From Lachnospiraceae bacterium (GTDB taxonomy: Bacteria; Bacillota; Clostridia; Lachnospirales; Lachnospiraceae): a stretch of DNA of 64,000 bases. Position numbers and translations under genes: made by a program. The notes under the pieces are model-generated. The model saw only the letters and a list, made by a program, of their open reading frames with translations, had not been told where the DNA came from and did not search any database. Every line of letters begins with the position of its first letter. Position 1 is the first letter of the stretch. The stretch lies in NCBI GenBank assembly GCA_017500935.1, contig JAFVXW010000011.1:1-64000 (forward strand). Direction: 5' to 3'. Of this stretch, positions 44,861 to 53,079 are shown one piece after another.

Positions 44861-44888
44861 ATTATACCACATTTTTTCTGTTTGTAAA
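44861..44888 (-). promoter_or_regulatory. murA promoter
   Basis: TTTACA (44888-44883), 16-nt spacer, TATAAT (44866-44861) with TGG as an extended -10. Confidence 0.75.
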
Positions 44889-44892
44889 TAAA

Positions 44893-46470
44893 TTATTGAA
44901 TATAATCCAGAGAATTTACCGCTTCCCCATTGATTCTGATCTCAAAATGCAGATGAGGTCCGCTGCTTCTTCCGGTATTGCCGCTTAATGCAATCTTTTC
45001 TCCCTGCTTAACCTCCTGCCCTGCCTTGACCAGAATTTTGCTCAAATGCGCATACCGGGTTTCTTTTCCGTCTTCATGTGTGATATACACCACATTACCA
45101 TAGCCGCTGGCCCATCCGGCTCTTGTCACTTTTCCGCCGCTGGATGCCATGACAGCGGTTCCTGTGGGCACCGCGATATCCGTTCCCTTATGATTGGTGG
45201 ATGCGCCTTTTACCGGTGCATTTCGGCCTCCGTAATTGGATGTGATCTTTCCGCCTGTGACCGGTCTGATATAAGTAGGCGGAATCCTGGTCCCCCGCTC
45301 AATAATCTTGGGTACTGCTTCGATCAGGATTTCTTCTTTTTCAATCTGCGTTGCTGTTACAATATCATTCCGACGCGAAACCAGTACTGCTGCCTTATGG
45401 ATTCCCGCTGACGGCTGCTGCAAAATATCCTGCCGGTTGCTGTACCAGTCATGGTTTTCCAGATAAGTCACTTCTGCTTCATAGCTGCCCTCCGTATAGA
45501 CTCTTTCCGTTCTGTTCACGGAAAGAACCGGCTCCGGTACTGTGATCTTTATCTCATCTCCCGCACGAAGCTGTGTTTCAATTCCTTCCAGCGCCGGATT
45601 TCGTTCCAGAAGTTCCTCTGCTGTCAGATTATGATCCGATGCAATCTGTAAGAGGGTGTCCCCCTCCCGCACTTCATAAATCTTCTCCTTTTTCCGGTCC
45701 ACTGTAATCTGTGCTACCGCTTCATCCAGAGAAGTAAGCTTTTCTTTTGGAAGCCAGCACTCCACCACTTCCACTACATCCGCAAAATCCAGTGCCACAA
45801 GCCCGTATTCAAGTTCTGCAAAGGAACTGCTTGCAATATCCGGCTCCGTTTCTGCAAACACCTCCGCAAAATACTGTTCTGCACCGGCACCGACTCTGGC
45901 GGCCGGTTCGTCATTGATCAGTTCCTCCTGCGCCGTAACTGCCGCTGTGAGTACGTTTAACTCTCTGTCAGGATCTGTCTGCAGACAAACAGAAAATGCA
46001 TCGCTTCTGTCATAAGGTTCCAGAACGGTTTCCAACAGTTCCGTTACTTCATCGCTGTCAGAAAGATTCACCATATAGTCATTGATCTTAACAGTATATG
46101 CCTGCTCCTGAACAATTACCTCATTTTCCTTCAGAATTTCTTCCATCGTATCAAGAATCTGTTCCGGATCATCCACCACGCCAAACCAGACATGTTTTCC
46201 TTCCCAAGTGAGATTTGCCTGTGAATAAAACATATCCTGTTCCAAAGAAGCCAGCCGCCTGCGCGCCTTTCCCATCAGCTTTCTGGCATCATCGACGCTG
46301 TCTGTGTGTCCAACTTCGGTTCCATTGACGTAAATTGTAAAATAATTTTCTTCCCTGTTCCCTTTTTTGGGAAAAACGGGTACAAAAAGAAGTGCCATCA
46401 TAAGAATGGCACCGCTTGTAAAATAAAACGCTGATAATATTTTTCTGTTAAAACTGCCAAAACACTTCAT
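44893..46470 (-). CDS. membrane-anchored M23 metallopeptidase with LysM and G5 domains
   Basis: 525 residues. N-terminal transmembrane anchor (about 11-33), an uncharacterised region, a LysM domain (264-311, YEVREGDTLLQIASDHNLTA), a G5-like domain (about 318-394) and a C-terminal M23 endopeptidase. Zinc ligands are present: H427 and D431 (NHKGTDIA), H506/H508 (GPHLHFE), with H475 catalytic. All residues for activity are kept, so it likely cuts peptidoglycan cross-bridges. Its ATG overlaps the stop of the flavin reductase gene (ATGA). Confidence 0.93.
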   Translation of the reverse strand: MKCFGSFNRKILSAFYFTSGAILMMALLFVPVFPKKGNREENYFTIYVNGTEVGHTDSVDDARKLMGKARRRLASLEQDMFYSQANLTWEGKHVWFGVVDDPEQILDTMEEILKENEVIVQEQAYTVKINDYMVNLSDSDEVTELLETVLEPYDRSDAFSVCLQTDPDRELNVLTAAVTAQEELINDEPAARVGAGAEQYFAEVFAETEPDIASSSFAELEYGLVALDFADVVEVVECWLPKEKLTSLDEAVAQITVDRKKEKIYEVREGDTLLQIASDHNLTAEELLERNPALEGIETQLRAGDEIKITVPEPVLSVNRTERVYTEGSYEAEVTYLENHDWYSNRQDILQQPSAGIHKAAVLVSRRNDIVTATQIEKEEILIEAVPKIIERGTRIPPTYIRPVTGGKITSNYGGRNAPVKGASTNHKGTDIAVPTGTAVMASSGGKVTRAGWASGYGNVVYITHEDGKETRYAHLSKILVKAGQEVKQGEKIALSGNTGRSSGPHLHFEIRINGEAVNSLDYIQ

Positions 46471-47042
46471 TTCTTATTTTTCTTCTTTGCAACACTGTAT
46501 CCGAATTTGCCCAGTGCCTTTCCAAGTTCATAGTAGATACCATGAGAATATACGATAGGATCTGCCCAGTCAAGATGAAAACGATTATTTTCATCCATAT
46601 AAGCCTGATCCACACTGACAGATACCACCTCAGCCAGAAACATGGTATGGCTTCCAAGGGGCAGCGTCTGCTTCACCTTACACTCCAGACATACCGGGCT
46701 TTCTCCGATCAGAGGAGCCTTTACTTCTTTGCCTGCAACGGGAGTCAGATGCATCTGCTTAAACTTATCCACATCCCGTCCGCTTCTGACACCGCAGTAA
46801 TCTGTGGCATAAGTCAGCTTCTTTGTAGTCAGATTGATCACAAACTCACCGGTCTCCTCAATACAATGATAGGAATATCTTTCCGGTCTGACTGAAATAG
46901 ATACCATGGGCGGATTGGTACACACAGTTCCCGCCCAGGCAACTGTAATGATATTGGGTTTTCCCTCTTTATCCGCAACAGAAACCATGACTGCCGGAAG
47001 CGGATAAAGCATATTCCCCGGACGCCACTGTTCTCTGCCCAT
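46467..47042 (-). CDS. flavin reductase-like FMN-binding protein
   Basis: 191 residues of the flavin reductase-like (split-barrel) family: MLYPLPAVMVSVADKEGKPN, TVAWAGTVCTNPPMVSISVR and ETGEFVINLTT are the flavin-binding segments. It probably binds FMN; the redox partner is unknown. The start codon overlaps the stop of the upstream gene by one base (TAATG) and its stop overlaps the next start, so it is tightly coupled to both. Functionally the combination with an M23 peptidase is odd. Confidence 0.88.
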   Translation of the reverse strand: MGREQWRPGNMLYPLPAVMVSVADKEGKPNIITVAWAGTVCTNPPMVSISVRPERYSYHCIEETGEFVINLTTKKLTYATDYCGVRSGRDVDKFKQMHLTPVAGKEVKAPLIGESPVCLECKVKQTLPLGSHTMFLAEVVSVSVDQAYMDENNRFHLDWADPIVYSHGIYYELGKALGKFGYSVAKKKNKK

Positions 47043-47773
47043 TAAAACAAACCTGCAATCTTTGCTGCAACCAGACCGATATTGGCAAATGATGCAAGCA
47101 GTGTCACAATGATCAAAGGGCGCAGACTCTTATTCTGCTTCTGCAGAACCTGATTCTGTGTCTTTAATTCCTCATTCTGCGCCGCCATAGCGTCAGTCTG
47201 TTTCTTCACTTCATCTACAACCACAGCCTGCACATTGCGGTATACCTTGACATTTTCCTTATGTGTAAACTCATCGGAACGCTTAAAAAGAAGCTCCACA
47301 TTCTCCATATGTGCCTGAATTGCCTGCTCCACTTTCTCCATCTGTGCCACGGTTGCAAGATTGCGCTCTGTAGCGGCATCGATGTGGGCAATGCTTTCCT
47401 CAGAAAATCTTCTGATCTTCTCCAGACATTCCTCTGTGATCTTATTCACATTCATCTCACCTGCCTGCGCGGATCTGCTCAGATTGCTGGTTCCGGTCTC
47501 AATGATCCGGCGAAGCCCCTGCGCACTCTCCGCAGTGACCTTCTGCACACCATCAAGACTCTGCTCGGCAAGCTTCTGCATACCGGCTGCACTTTTATCT
47601 GTATATCTCTGGATCACATCCAGTGTCTCTACATTTTTCAATGTCACTTTCCTCATTTCCTGCAAATAACTGTCATACTCTACCAGCTGATCTCTGAGCT
47701 TCTTTGCTTCTGCCGTCACATCGCTGTCCTGCCCTGTCAGCTTCTGGGCCATTCTTCCTACAAAATCTTCCAT
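47042..47773 (-). CDS. coiled-coil protein with C-terminal membrane anchor (unknown)
   Basis: 243 residues, family not recognised. Long helical region with repeated hydrophobic spacing and runs such as SAAGMQKLAEQSLDGVQKVT and SNLSRSAQAGEMNVNKITEE, resembling methyl-accepting or tethering coils, then EVKKQTDAMAAQNEELKTQN. The last 25 residues form one transmembrane helix (LIIVTLLASFANIGLVAAKI). First gene of a three-gene operon with the flavin reductase and M23 peptidase. Confidence 0.85.
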   Translation of the reverse strand: MEDFVGRMAQKLTGQDSDVTAEAKKLRDQLVEYDSYLQEMRKVTLKNVETLDVIQRYTDKSAAGMQKLAEQSLDGVQKVTAESAQGLRRIIETGTSNLSRSAQAGEMNVNKITEECLEKIRRFSEESIAHIDAATERNLATVAQMEKVEQAIQAHMENVELLFKRSDEFTHKENVKVYRNVQAVVVDEVKKQTDAMAAQNEELKTQNQVLQKQNKSLRPLIIVTLLASFANIGLVAAKIAGLF

Positions 47774-47813
47774 TTCTCAACCTCACCATGGAATCATCGA
47801 CAATGTTTTTCTC

Positions 47814-47842
47814 ATTTTAACACGAATTGACTTTTGGCACAA
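47814..47842 (-). promoter_or_regulatory. promoter of the coiled-coil/flavin reductase/M23 operon
   Basis: TTGTGC (47842-47837), 17-nt spacer, TAAAAT (47819-47814). Confidence 0.55.
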
Positions 47843-48085
47843 GAAGTAAGTGTATTTTGTTTATTTTGCATGTTTTTTTCTTCTTCTACGCATTCTTCTT
47901 GTAACATTTGCCTTGTTTTAACATTTTGTTCATGGTTTATTCACATTTCTCTGATACACTTTTTTATAAAGAAAGAGGTTACGTATGTGGTGTTCCTGCA
48001 TCACATGTACAGATAATTTTTTCATAATAGCCCAGGTGCCGGGAGGCCCTGGGCACTCCTCATGTGTGGAGGCATCGAGAAAAAC

Positions 48086-48146
48086 AAAAAGAAGAGCGTA
48101 TATGAGATGTGTGCTCGCACACATTCTCACATATGCTCTTCTTTTT
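48086..48146. terminator. 61-nt near-perfect hairpin, bidirectional terminator-like
   Basis: Left arm (48086-48114) and right arm (48117-48146) pair with only a few mismatches: AAAAAGAAGAGC with GCTCTTCTTTTT at the base. The A/T ends supply U-tracts on both strands, so it could end relQ transcription. Confidence 0.7.
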
Positions 48147-48159
48147 ATTTGGCGACAGC

Positions 48160-48381
48160 CAAATCAGCGAGGAAATGCTCCGCATTTTCGAGCTGGTTTT
48201 TCTCGATGCCGGCGGACTGCCAACATCTAATTCAGCGACAAATGCTCCGCATTTTCGAGCTGTTTTTTCCCGATGCCGGCGCCTGCCAACAACCTATTCA
48301 GCGGCAAACACCCACATTTTCGAGCTGGTTTTTCCCGATGCCGGCGGACTGCCAACAACCCATTCAGCGGCAAACCCCCTC
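48160..48381. repeat. tandem 65-67 bp repeats, about 3.3 copies
   Basis: Units start with CATTTTCGAGCTG at 48183, 48250 and 48315 (spacing 67 and 65), each including TCGATGCCGGCG or CCGATGCCGGCG and a TTCAGCG-CAAA tail; a partial tail precedes the first. The array ends at the relQ stop codon. Units are diverged, with no spacer structure, so this is not CRISPR. Confidence 0.85.
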
Positions 48382-48382
48382 T

Positions 48383-49021
48383 TCACCGCGGCATCGCACA
48401 ATCCTTAATCTCCTCATTCAGCTCCTGCATTCTGTTGTCCAATGCTGCCACCATCCGGGAACATTCGATCAGTTCATGCCGCACATGCTCCGGCACATTC
48501 CCTTCAAACTTATAATTGATCTTATGCTCCAGACTCGCCCAGAAATCCATCGCCACAGTACGGATCTGAATCTCCACCTTGGCCTGCACAGTACGGTCTG
48601 ATAAAAATACCGGAATCGTGATCAGCATATGATAGCTTTTATAGCCGCTGGGCTTGGGATTTCGTATGTAATCTTTTACCGCAATGACCTGCACATCACT
48701 CTGGGAGCTTATCATATCTGCGATCCGGTAAATGTCCGCAACAAAAGAGCATATGATCCTGACACCGGCAATGTCATTGATGTACTTGATCATATTTTCT
48801 ATTGTTGAATCATATCCGTAAGCCTTCAGCTTCTTTACAATACTCTCCGGTGTCTTGAGCCTGGATTTGATATGCTCAATGGGATTATACTGGTGTACGT
48901 GCTGAAATTCATCGTTTAAAATTTCCAGTTTGGTATTAATCTGTCTGAGTGCTGCCGTATAAACTAAAGTAGCTTCTTTCCAGTTGGCAACCTGTGTATC
49001 TGCATCTGCGTAACGTTCCAT
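48383..49021 (-). CDS. relQ: small alarmone synthetase, RelQ type
   Basis: GTP pyrophosphokinase making (p)ppGpp, without hydrolase or regulatory domains. 212 residues, typical SAS1/RelQ (YjbM) length. Conserved blocks: HIKSRLKTPESIVKKLKAYG, NDIAGVRIICSF, YIRNPKPSGYKSYHM, EIQIRTVAMDFWASLEHKI. GGAGAG lies upstream of the ATG. A tandem repeat array starts directly at its stop codon. The full-length Rel enzyme is not in this window. Confidence 0.94.
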   Translation of the reverse strand: MERYADADTQVANWKEATLVYTAALRQINTKLEILNDEFQHVHQYNPIEHIKSRLKTPESIVKKLKAYGYDSTIENMIKYINDIAGVRIICSFVADIYRIADMISSQSDVQVIAVKDYIRNPKPSGYKSYHMLITIPVFLSDRTVQAKVEIQIRTVAMDFWASLEHKINYKFEGNVPEHVRHELIECSRMVAALDNRMQELNEEIKDCAMPR

Positions 49022-49054
49022 GTAATCGCCTTCTCTCCATCATTTTTCACATCT

Positions 49055-49063
49055 ATTATACCA
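49055..49063 (-). promoter_or_regulatory. relQ promoter (extended -10)
   Basis: TGGTATAAT (49063-49055) on the minus strand; no good -35 at 17 nt. Confidence 0.6.
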
Positions 49064-49179
49064 TATCCACAGATCAAATGTGCACTTTTCACAAAAGCTT
49101 TATAATTTTTTTATTCCCACCCAACATGATATGCATTTTCTTTTCCGAATATGAATATAACCTGCTGTCCACTTTTATC

Positions 49180-49208
49180 TTTACTTTCCCGCCGGCATCC
49201 TATATACT
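49180..49208 (+). promoter_or_regulatory. promoter of the 88-aa gene with nested dyads
   Basis: TTTACT (49180-49185), 17-nt spacer, TATACT (49203-49208). Two nested inverted repeats surround the -10 and start site: GCCGGCAT/ATGCCGGC (49191-49198, 49230-49237) and CTGAAA/TTTCAG (49207-49212, 49221-49226). They could be an operator or a 5' hairpin. Confidence 0.6.
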
Positions 49209-49272
49209 GAAACTATTCATTTTCAGACAATGCCGGCATATTTTAGTCCGGTGATGCCAGGAGGTACTTTCC

Positions 49273-49539
49273 ATGTTTCGTCTTTGGTGTAAAATTTTTC
49301 ATCATAACCATATGCTCAGGGATACAGTGATCTGTGATTCTTCTCAGGACACCCGTACCCACAAGGTGTTTCGCGCCCTTCACGATGCCTGCCTGGAATT
49401 TGACCTTTCTGAACCCATCTGGCTGGATTCCAATATCCATGATTTCAAGCGGCTTTCCAAAACCCGTTTTACGCAGGACTCCTTTATTGAACAGATTGAT
49501 TTTGATTATCTTGAGATTCACGTCATCGAGGAAGACTGA
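49273..49539 (+). CDS. small hypothetical protein (unknown)
   Basis: 88 residues, supported by AGGAGG 8 nt before the ATG, a promoter and a terminator of its own. No signal peptide or membrane segment. The N-terminus is rich in Cys/His (FRLWCKIFHHNHML), followed by VICDSSQDTRTHKVFRALHD and an acidic C-terminus ending IEED. Family not recognised. The independent transcription unit makes it a likely real gene. Confidence 0.75.
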   Translation: MFRLWCKIFHHNHMLRDTVICDSSQDTRTHKVFRALHDACLEFDLSEPIWLDSNIHDFKRLSKTRFTQDSFIEQIDFDYLEIHVIEED

Positions 49540-49596
49540 AATTTCCTTTTTTCTGGCTCAAAACAAAAACCAGCCTTCATAAGCAATGCTAAGTAC

Positions 49597-49641
49597 GCCG
49601 CCGATCCCTGGGAGCATATTCCCTCTGACCGGCGGCTTTTT
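49597..49641 (+). terminator. terminator of the 88-aa gene
   Basis: 7-bp stem GCCGCCG/CGGCGGC (49597-49603 with 49630-49636) followed by TTTTTATG. Confidence 0.75.
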
Positions 49642-49692
49642 ATGCATCGTTTTTTTGCACTCTTATCCTCTTCAAATTTTCTCCAAACCCTC

Positions 49693-49721
49693 TTGACGCC
49701 TTTTTCAACATGGTGTAGTAT
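49693..49721 (+). promoter_or_regulatory. trhA promoter
   Basis: TTGACG (49693-49698), 17-nt spacer, TAGTAT (49716-49721). Confidence 0.75.
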
Positions 49722-49771
49722 TTGTATATGCTGCACATAGTTTTAATTACTACTTATCAAGAGGTGTTTGT

Positions 49772-50422
49772 ATGACTATTGTTATCAGAGATCCCGGCAG
49801 TGCCATCACCCACTATATCGCCATGATGATGGCTGTTTTTGCATCTGTTCCGCTTCTGTTAAAAGCCGGTCTGACCTCCGGCGTATTAAGTTTTGTTTCC
49901 ATGGCAGTCTTTATCTGCAGTATGATCTTACTGTACGGAGCAAGCACCGCCTATCATACCGTGAATGTTTCCGCACGCGCATTAAAGATTTTCCGTAAAT
50001 TTGACCACATGATGATCTTTATTCTGATTGCCGGAACTTATACCCCGGTATGTCTGCTCCCCCTGCGCGGTCCTGTCGGAATACGGCTGCTTTTAGCAGT
50101 CTGGGGGATCGCCGCGGCCGGGATTTTGATCAAGCTTTTCTGGATCACCTGTCCTAAATGGTTTTCTTCTATATTATATATTGCCATGGGATGGGCCTGT
50201 ATCTCTGTCATGGATGAACTTTGGGCAACGCTTTCCCACGCCGCATTTGGCTGGCTGCTTGCAGGCGGCATCATCTATACCGTCGGCGGCATCATTTATG
50301 CCTTGAAGCTTCCGCTTTTCAATGCCAGACACCGTTATTTCGGTTCCCATGAAATTTTCCATCTTTTTGTTATGGGCGGCAGCATTTGCCATTTTATTTT
50401 CATGTTCAAATACCTGGCATAA
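49772..50422 (+). CDS. trhA: hemolysin III family membrane protein (TrhA)
   Basis: 216 residues, seven transmembrane helices, hemolysin III/PAQR-like family, thought to affect membrane lipid balance. Conserved residues: LLYGASTAYHTV (Ser/His), KFDHMMIFILIAGTYTPVC (Asp-His) and SHEIFHLFVMGGSICHF (His cluster). AGAGGTG precedes the ATG. Despite the name, toxicity is not implied. Confidence 0.9.
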   Translation: MTIVIRDPGSAITHYIAMMMAVFASVPLLLKAGLTSGVLSFVSMAVFICSMILLYGASTAYHTVNVSARALKIFRKFDHMMIFILIAGTYTPVCLLPLRGPVGIRLLLAVWGIAAAGILIKLFWITCPKWFSSILYIAMGWACISVMDELWATLSHAAFGWLLAGGIIYTVGGIIYALKLPLFNARHRYFGSHEIFHLFVMGGSICHFIFMFKYLA

Positions 50423-50529
50423 CTTTTTTTGACAAAATCAAGATACTCCATTGCGTCCCCCAAAAAAGAGGCATAAAATATAAGCTATGAATCTAGTTAC
50501 AGCTTAGTCTTGCATAAGGAGAATTTAAA

Positions 50530-51888
50530 ATGAGTAAGAACAAATCTTATGAAATTGACATGTGCAATGGACCGCTTCTTGGAAAAATCCTTCTTTTTTC
50601 CATTCCGCTGATGCTGTCAGGCGTTCTGCAGCTTTTGTTCAACGCGGCAGATATCGTGGTAGTCGGACGATTTGCCGGACACCAGGCTCTGGCCGCAGTG
50701 GGAAGTACCAGTGCACTGATCAATCTGCTGGTCAATGTTTTCATCGGTCTTTCTGTCGGTACCAATGTTATGGTTGCCAACTATTACGGTGCCGGAGACA
50801 GAGAACGACTCAGCCAGACAGTACATACTGCAATTTTAAGCAGCATTATCTGCGGTCTGGCACTAATCTTTATCGGCGGATTTCTTGCAAAACCCATGCT
50901 GACCCTGATGGGAACTCCCGATGATGTTCTGCATCAGGCCGCCCTTTACATGCGTATCTATTTTGCAGGCATGCCCGTGTTTATGCTTTATAATTTCGGT
51001 GCAGCTATCCTGCGTGCAGTCGGCGACACCCGCAGACCTTTGTATTATCTGCTGATCGCCGGTGTTCTCAATGTGGGACTTAATCTCATCTTTGTAATCG
51101 TCCTCCATATGGGGGTTGCCGGTGTGGCACTTGCAACTGTTATCTCCCAGATTGTTTCCGCATTTCTTGTCATCAAAGCCCTGATGAACAGTGATGACAT
51201 GATCCGTCTGGAACTGAAAAAATTAAAGATTCATCCTGCCCGCCTGCGCAAAATGATCCGCATCGGTCTTCCCGCCGGTATGCAGGGTGCGGTCTTTTCT
51301 GTTTCCAACATGCTGATCCAGTCCTCCATCAACTCCTTTGGCTCCATCGCAATGGCAGGAAGTACCGCCGCAGGCAACATTGAAGGCTTCGTCTATACCG
51401 CCATGAACTCCTTCTATCAGACTGCACTGAGCTTTACCAGCCAGAATATGGGCGCAGGCAAATACAAAAGAGTGGGACGCATCCTGATCTTATGTCAGAT
51501 CTGTGTTACCATTACAGGCCTTGTGCTCGGCAACGGCTCCTATCTTTTCGGCCGCCAGCTGCTTGGCATTTATTCTTCCGATCCCGAAGTAATCGCCTAC
51601 GGCTTGCTGCGTATGTCCTATTTATGTATCCCGTATTTTCTTTGCGGCAATATGGATGTTATGGTTGGCTCTCTGCGCGGCATGGGATACTCGATCATGC
51701 CGATGCTGGTTTCCCTTGCCGGAGCCTGCGGTATCAGAGTGATCTGGATCTACACAATCTTCCGCATGAACCACACACTGGAAACGCTGTTTACCTCCTA
51801 TCCCATTTCCTGGATCATTACCGCTGTTGTTCATCTGATCTGTTTTATGATCGCATACCGGAAACTGAAAGAAAAAGCATCTGCCTGA
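50530..51888 (+). CDS. MATE-family efflux transporter (second copy)
   Basis: 452 residues, twelve helices. Signatures: SIPLMLSGVLQLLFNAADIVVVGRFAG-type helix 1-2 region, GSTSALINLLVNVFIGLSVG and IGLPAGMQGAVFSVSNMLIQ at the start of the second half. AAGGAG lies upstream. It differs from the MATE at 13907-15283, so the two are old paralogues. A dyad TAAGCT/AGCTTA (50482-50507) precedes the ribosome site and could bind a regulator; substrate unknown. Confidence 0.92.
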   Translation: MSKNKSYEIDMCNGPLLGKILLFSIPLMLSGVLQLLFNAADIVVVGRFAGHQALAAVGSTSALINLLVNVFIGLSVGTNVMVANYYGAGDRERLSQTVHTAILSSIICGLALIFIGGFLAKPMLTLMGTPDDVLHQAALYMRIYFAGMPVFMLYNFGAAILRAVGDTRRPLYYLLIAGVLNVGLNLIFVIVLHMGVAGVALATVISQIVSAFLVIKALMNSDDMIRLELKKLKIHPARLRKMIRIGLPAGMQGAVFSVSNMLIQSSINSFGSIAMAGSTAAGNIEGFVYTAMNSFYQTALSFTSQNMGAGKYKRVGRILILCQICVTITGLVLGNGSYLFGRQLLGIYSSDPEVIAYGLLRMSYLCIPYFLCGNMDVMVGSLRGMGYSIMPMLVSLAGACGIRVIWIYTIFRMNHTLETLFTSYPISWIITAVVHLICFMIAYRKLKEKASA

Positions 51889-51950
51889 TCCATACATATC
51901 AATAACGTGCACGGCTGCCGTAAGGCAGAAACTTCCGCACACGAAAGAGT

Positions 51951-52000
51951 ATCAAAAAACTGCGGCCATGAGCAATCACTCACAGCCGCAGTTTTTTGAT
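51951..52000. terminator. bidirectional terminator, MATE / galE
   Basis: 16-bp stem ATCAAAAAACTGCGGC/GCCGCAGTTTTTTGAT with an 18-nt loop between convergent genes; T-runs on both strands. Confidence 0.92.
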
Positions 52001-52016
52001 GCATATTTACTGTTTT

Positions 52017-53033
52017 TTAGTCTTCGTATCCGTTTGGATTATTGGACTGCCATCTCCAGGAATCTTCGCACATCTCTTTGATGCCGTACTGTGCTTTCCA
52101 TCCCAGTTCTCTTTCTGCTTTGTCAGCATTGGAATAGCAGGTTGCGATGTCGCCGGGGCGTCTTTCCTTGATCACATAGGGAACCTTTACGCCGGTTGCA
52201 GCTTCAAAATTGTTCACAACATCCAGTACGCTGTAGCCGTTTCCGGTGCCCAGATTGTAGATACACAGGCCTGCTTTTTCTTCGATCTTCTTAAGTGCCT
52301 TCACATGACCGTTTGCCAGATCCACTACATGGATGTAATCTCTGACACCGGTACCGTCATGGGTATCGTAATCATTGCCAAACACACCAAGTTCACTGCG
52401 CTTTCCGACAGCAACCTGTGTTACATAGGGCATAAGATTGTTGGGAATACCGTTGGGGTTCTCACCGATGGTACCGCTCTTGTGCGCACCGATAGGATTG
52501 AAATAACGAAGGATCACCACATTCCATTCAGGATCTGCCTTCTGAATATCAGACAGGATCTGTTCCAGCATGGACTTGGTCCAGCCGTAGGGATTGGTGC
52601 ACTGTCCTTTGGGGCATTCCTCTGTGATCGGAATGAAAGCAGGATCTCCGTAAACAGTGGCGGAGGAAGAAAAGATAATGTTCTTTGCGCCATGTTTTCT
52701 CATTACATCCACCAAAGTCAGGGTTCCTGCGATATTATTCTCGTAGTATTCCCAGGGCTTTGCAACGGATTCACCTACTGCCTTTAAACCTGCAAAATGA
52801 ATACAGGAATCGATGGATTCTTTTTCAAAAATTTCTTCCAGCGCCTGTCTGTCCAGAATGTCTGCCTTATAAAAAGGAACCTTCTTTCCGGTTATCTTTT
52901 CCACACGCTCCAGAGATTTTTCGCTGGAATTGCTTAAATTATCCAGTACAACCACATCATATCCCGCATTCTGTAATTCCACTACGGTGTGGCTGCCGAT
53001 ATATCCGGCACCGCCGGTTACTAAAATTGCCAT
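52017..53033 (-). CDS. galE: UDP-glucose 4-epimerase
   Basis: Interconverts UDP-glucose and UDP-galactose. 338 residues, NAD-dependent extended SDR. Motifs: [16 protein letters not shown], the SSSATVYG serine, and [14 protein letters not shown] with the catalytic Tyr/Lys. GGAGG precedes the ATG. It follows the sugar nucleotidyltransferase gene by 46 nt, so the two supply UDP-sugars. Its product could also feed the Glf enzyme at 10467-11588. Confidence 0.97.
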   Translation of the reverse strand: MAILVTGGAGYIGSHTVVELQNAGYDVVVLDNLSNSSEKSLERVEKITGKKVPFYKADILDRQALEEIFEKESIDSCIHFAGLKAVGESVAKPWEYYENNIAGTLTLVDVMRKHGAKNIIFSSSATVYGDPAFIPITEECPKGQCTNPYGWTKSMLEQILSDIQKADPEWNVVILRYFNPIGAHKSGTIGENPNGIPNNLMPYVTQVAVGKRSELGVFGNDYDTHDGTGVRDYIHVVDLANGHVKALKKIEEKAGLCIYNLGTGNGYSVLDVVNNFEAATGVKVPYVIKERRPGDIATCYSNADKAERELGWKAQYGIKEMCEDSWRWQSNNPNGYED

Positions 53034-53079
53034 TTTTTATCCTCCATCCGACTGTCCGTGACAGCTGATCCTTTCTATT

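Larger units (their letters stand above)
47985..48382. repeat. repeat-rich intergenic element
   Basis: The 609-base gap between relQ and the coiled-coil gene. Parts: GC hairpin GCCCAGG/CCCTGGGC (about 48029-48056), a 15-bp inverted repeat GGCATCGAGAAAAAC (48071-48085) matching GTTTTTCTCGATGCC (48196-48210), a very long hairpin between them, and a tandem array. Small open frames here lack ribosome sites and are repeat artefacts. The part nearest the coiled-coil gene (47843-47984) shows nothing I can assign. Confidence 0.7.

Noticed and set aside
48160-48381. CRISPR array
   Set aside because: Units of 65-67 bp are contiguous and diverged, with no unique spacers and no cas genes.
48062-48601. 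Plus-strand frames through the tandem repeats
   Set aside because: Their protein repeats simply follow the DNA repeats; no ribosome sites, and they run into antisense relQ.
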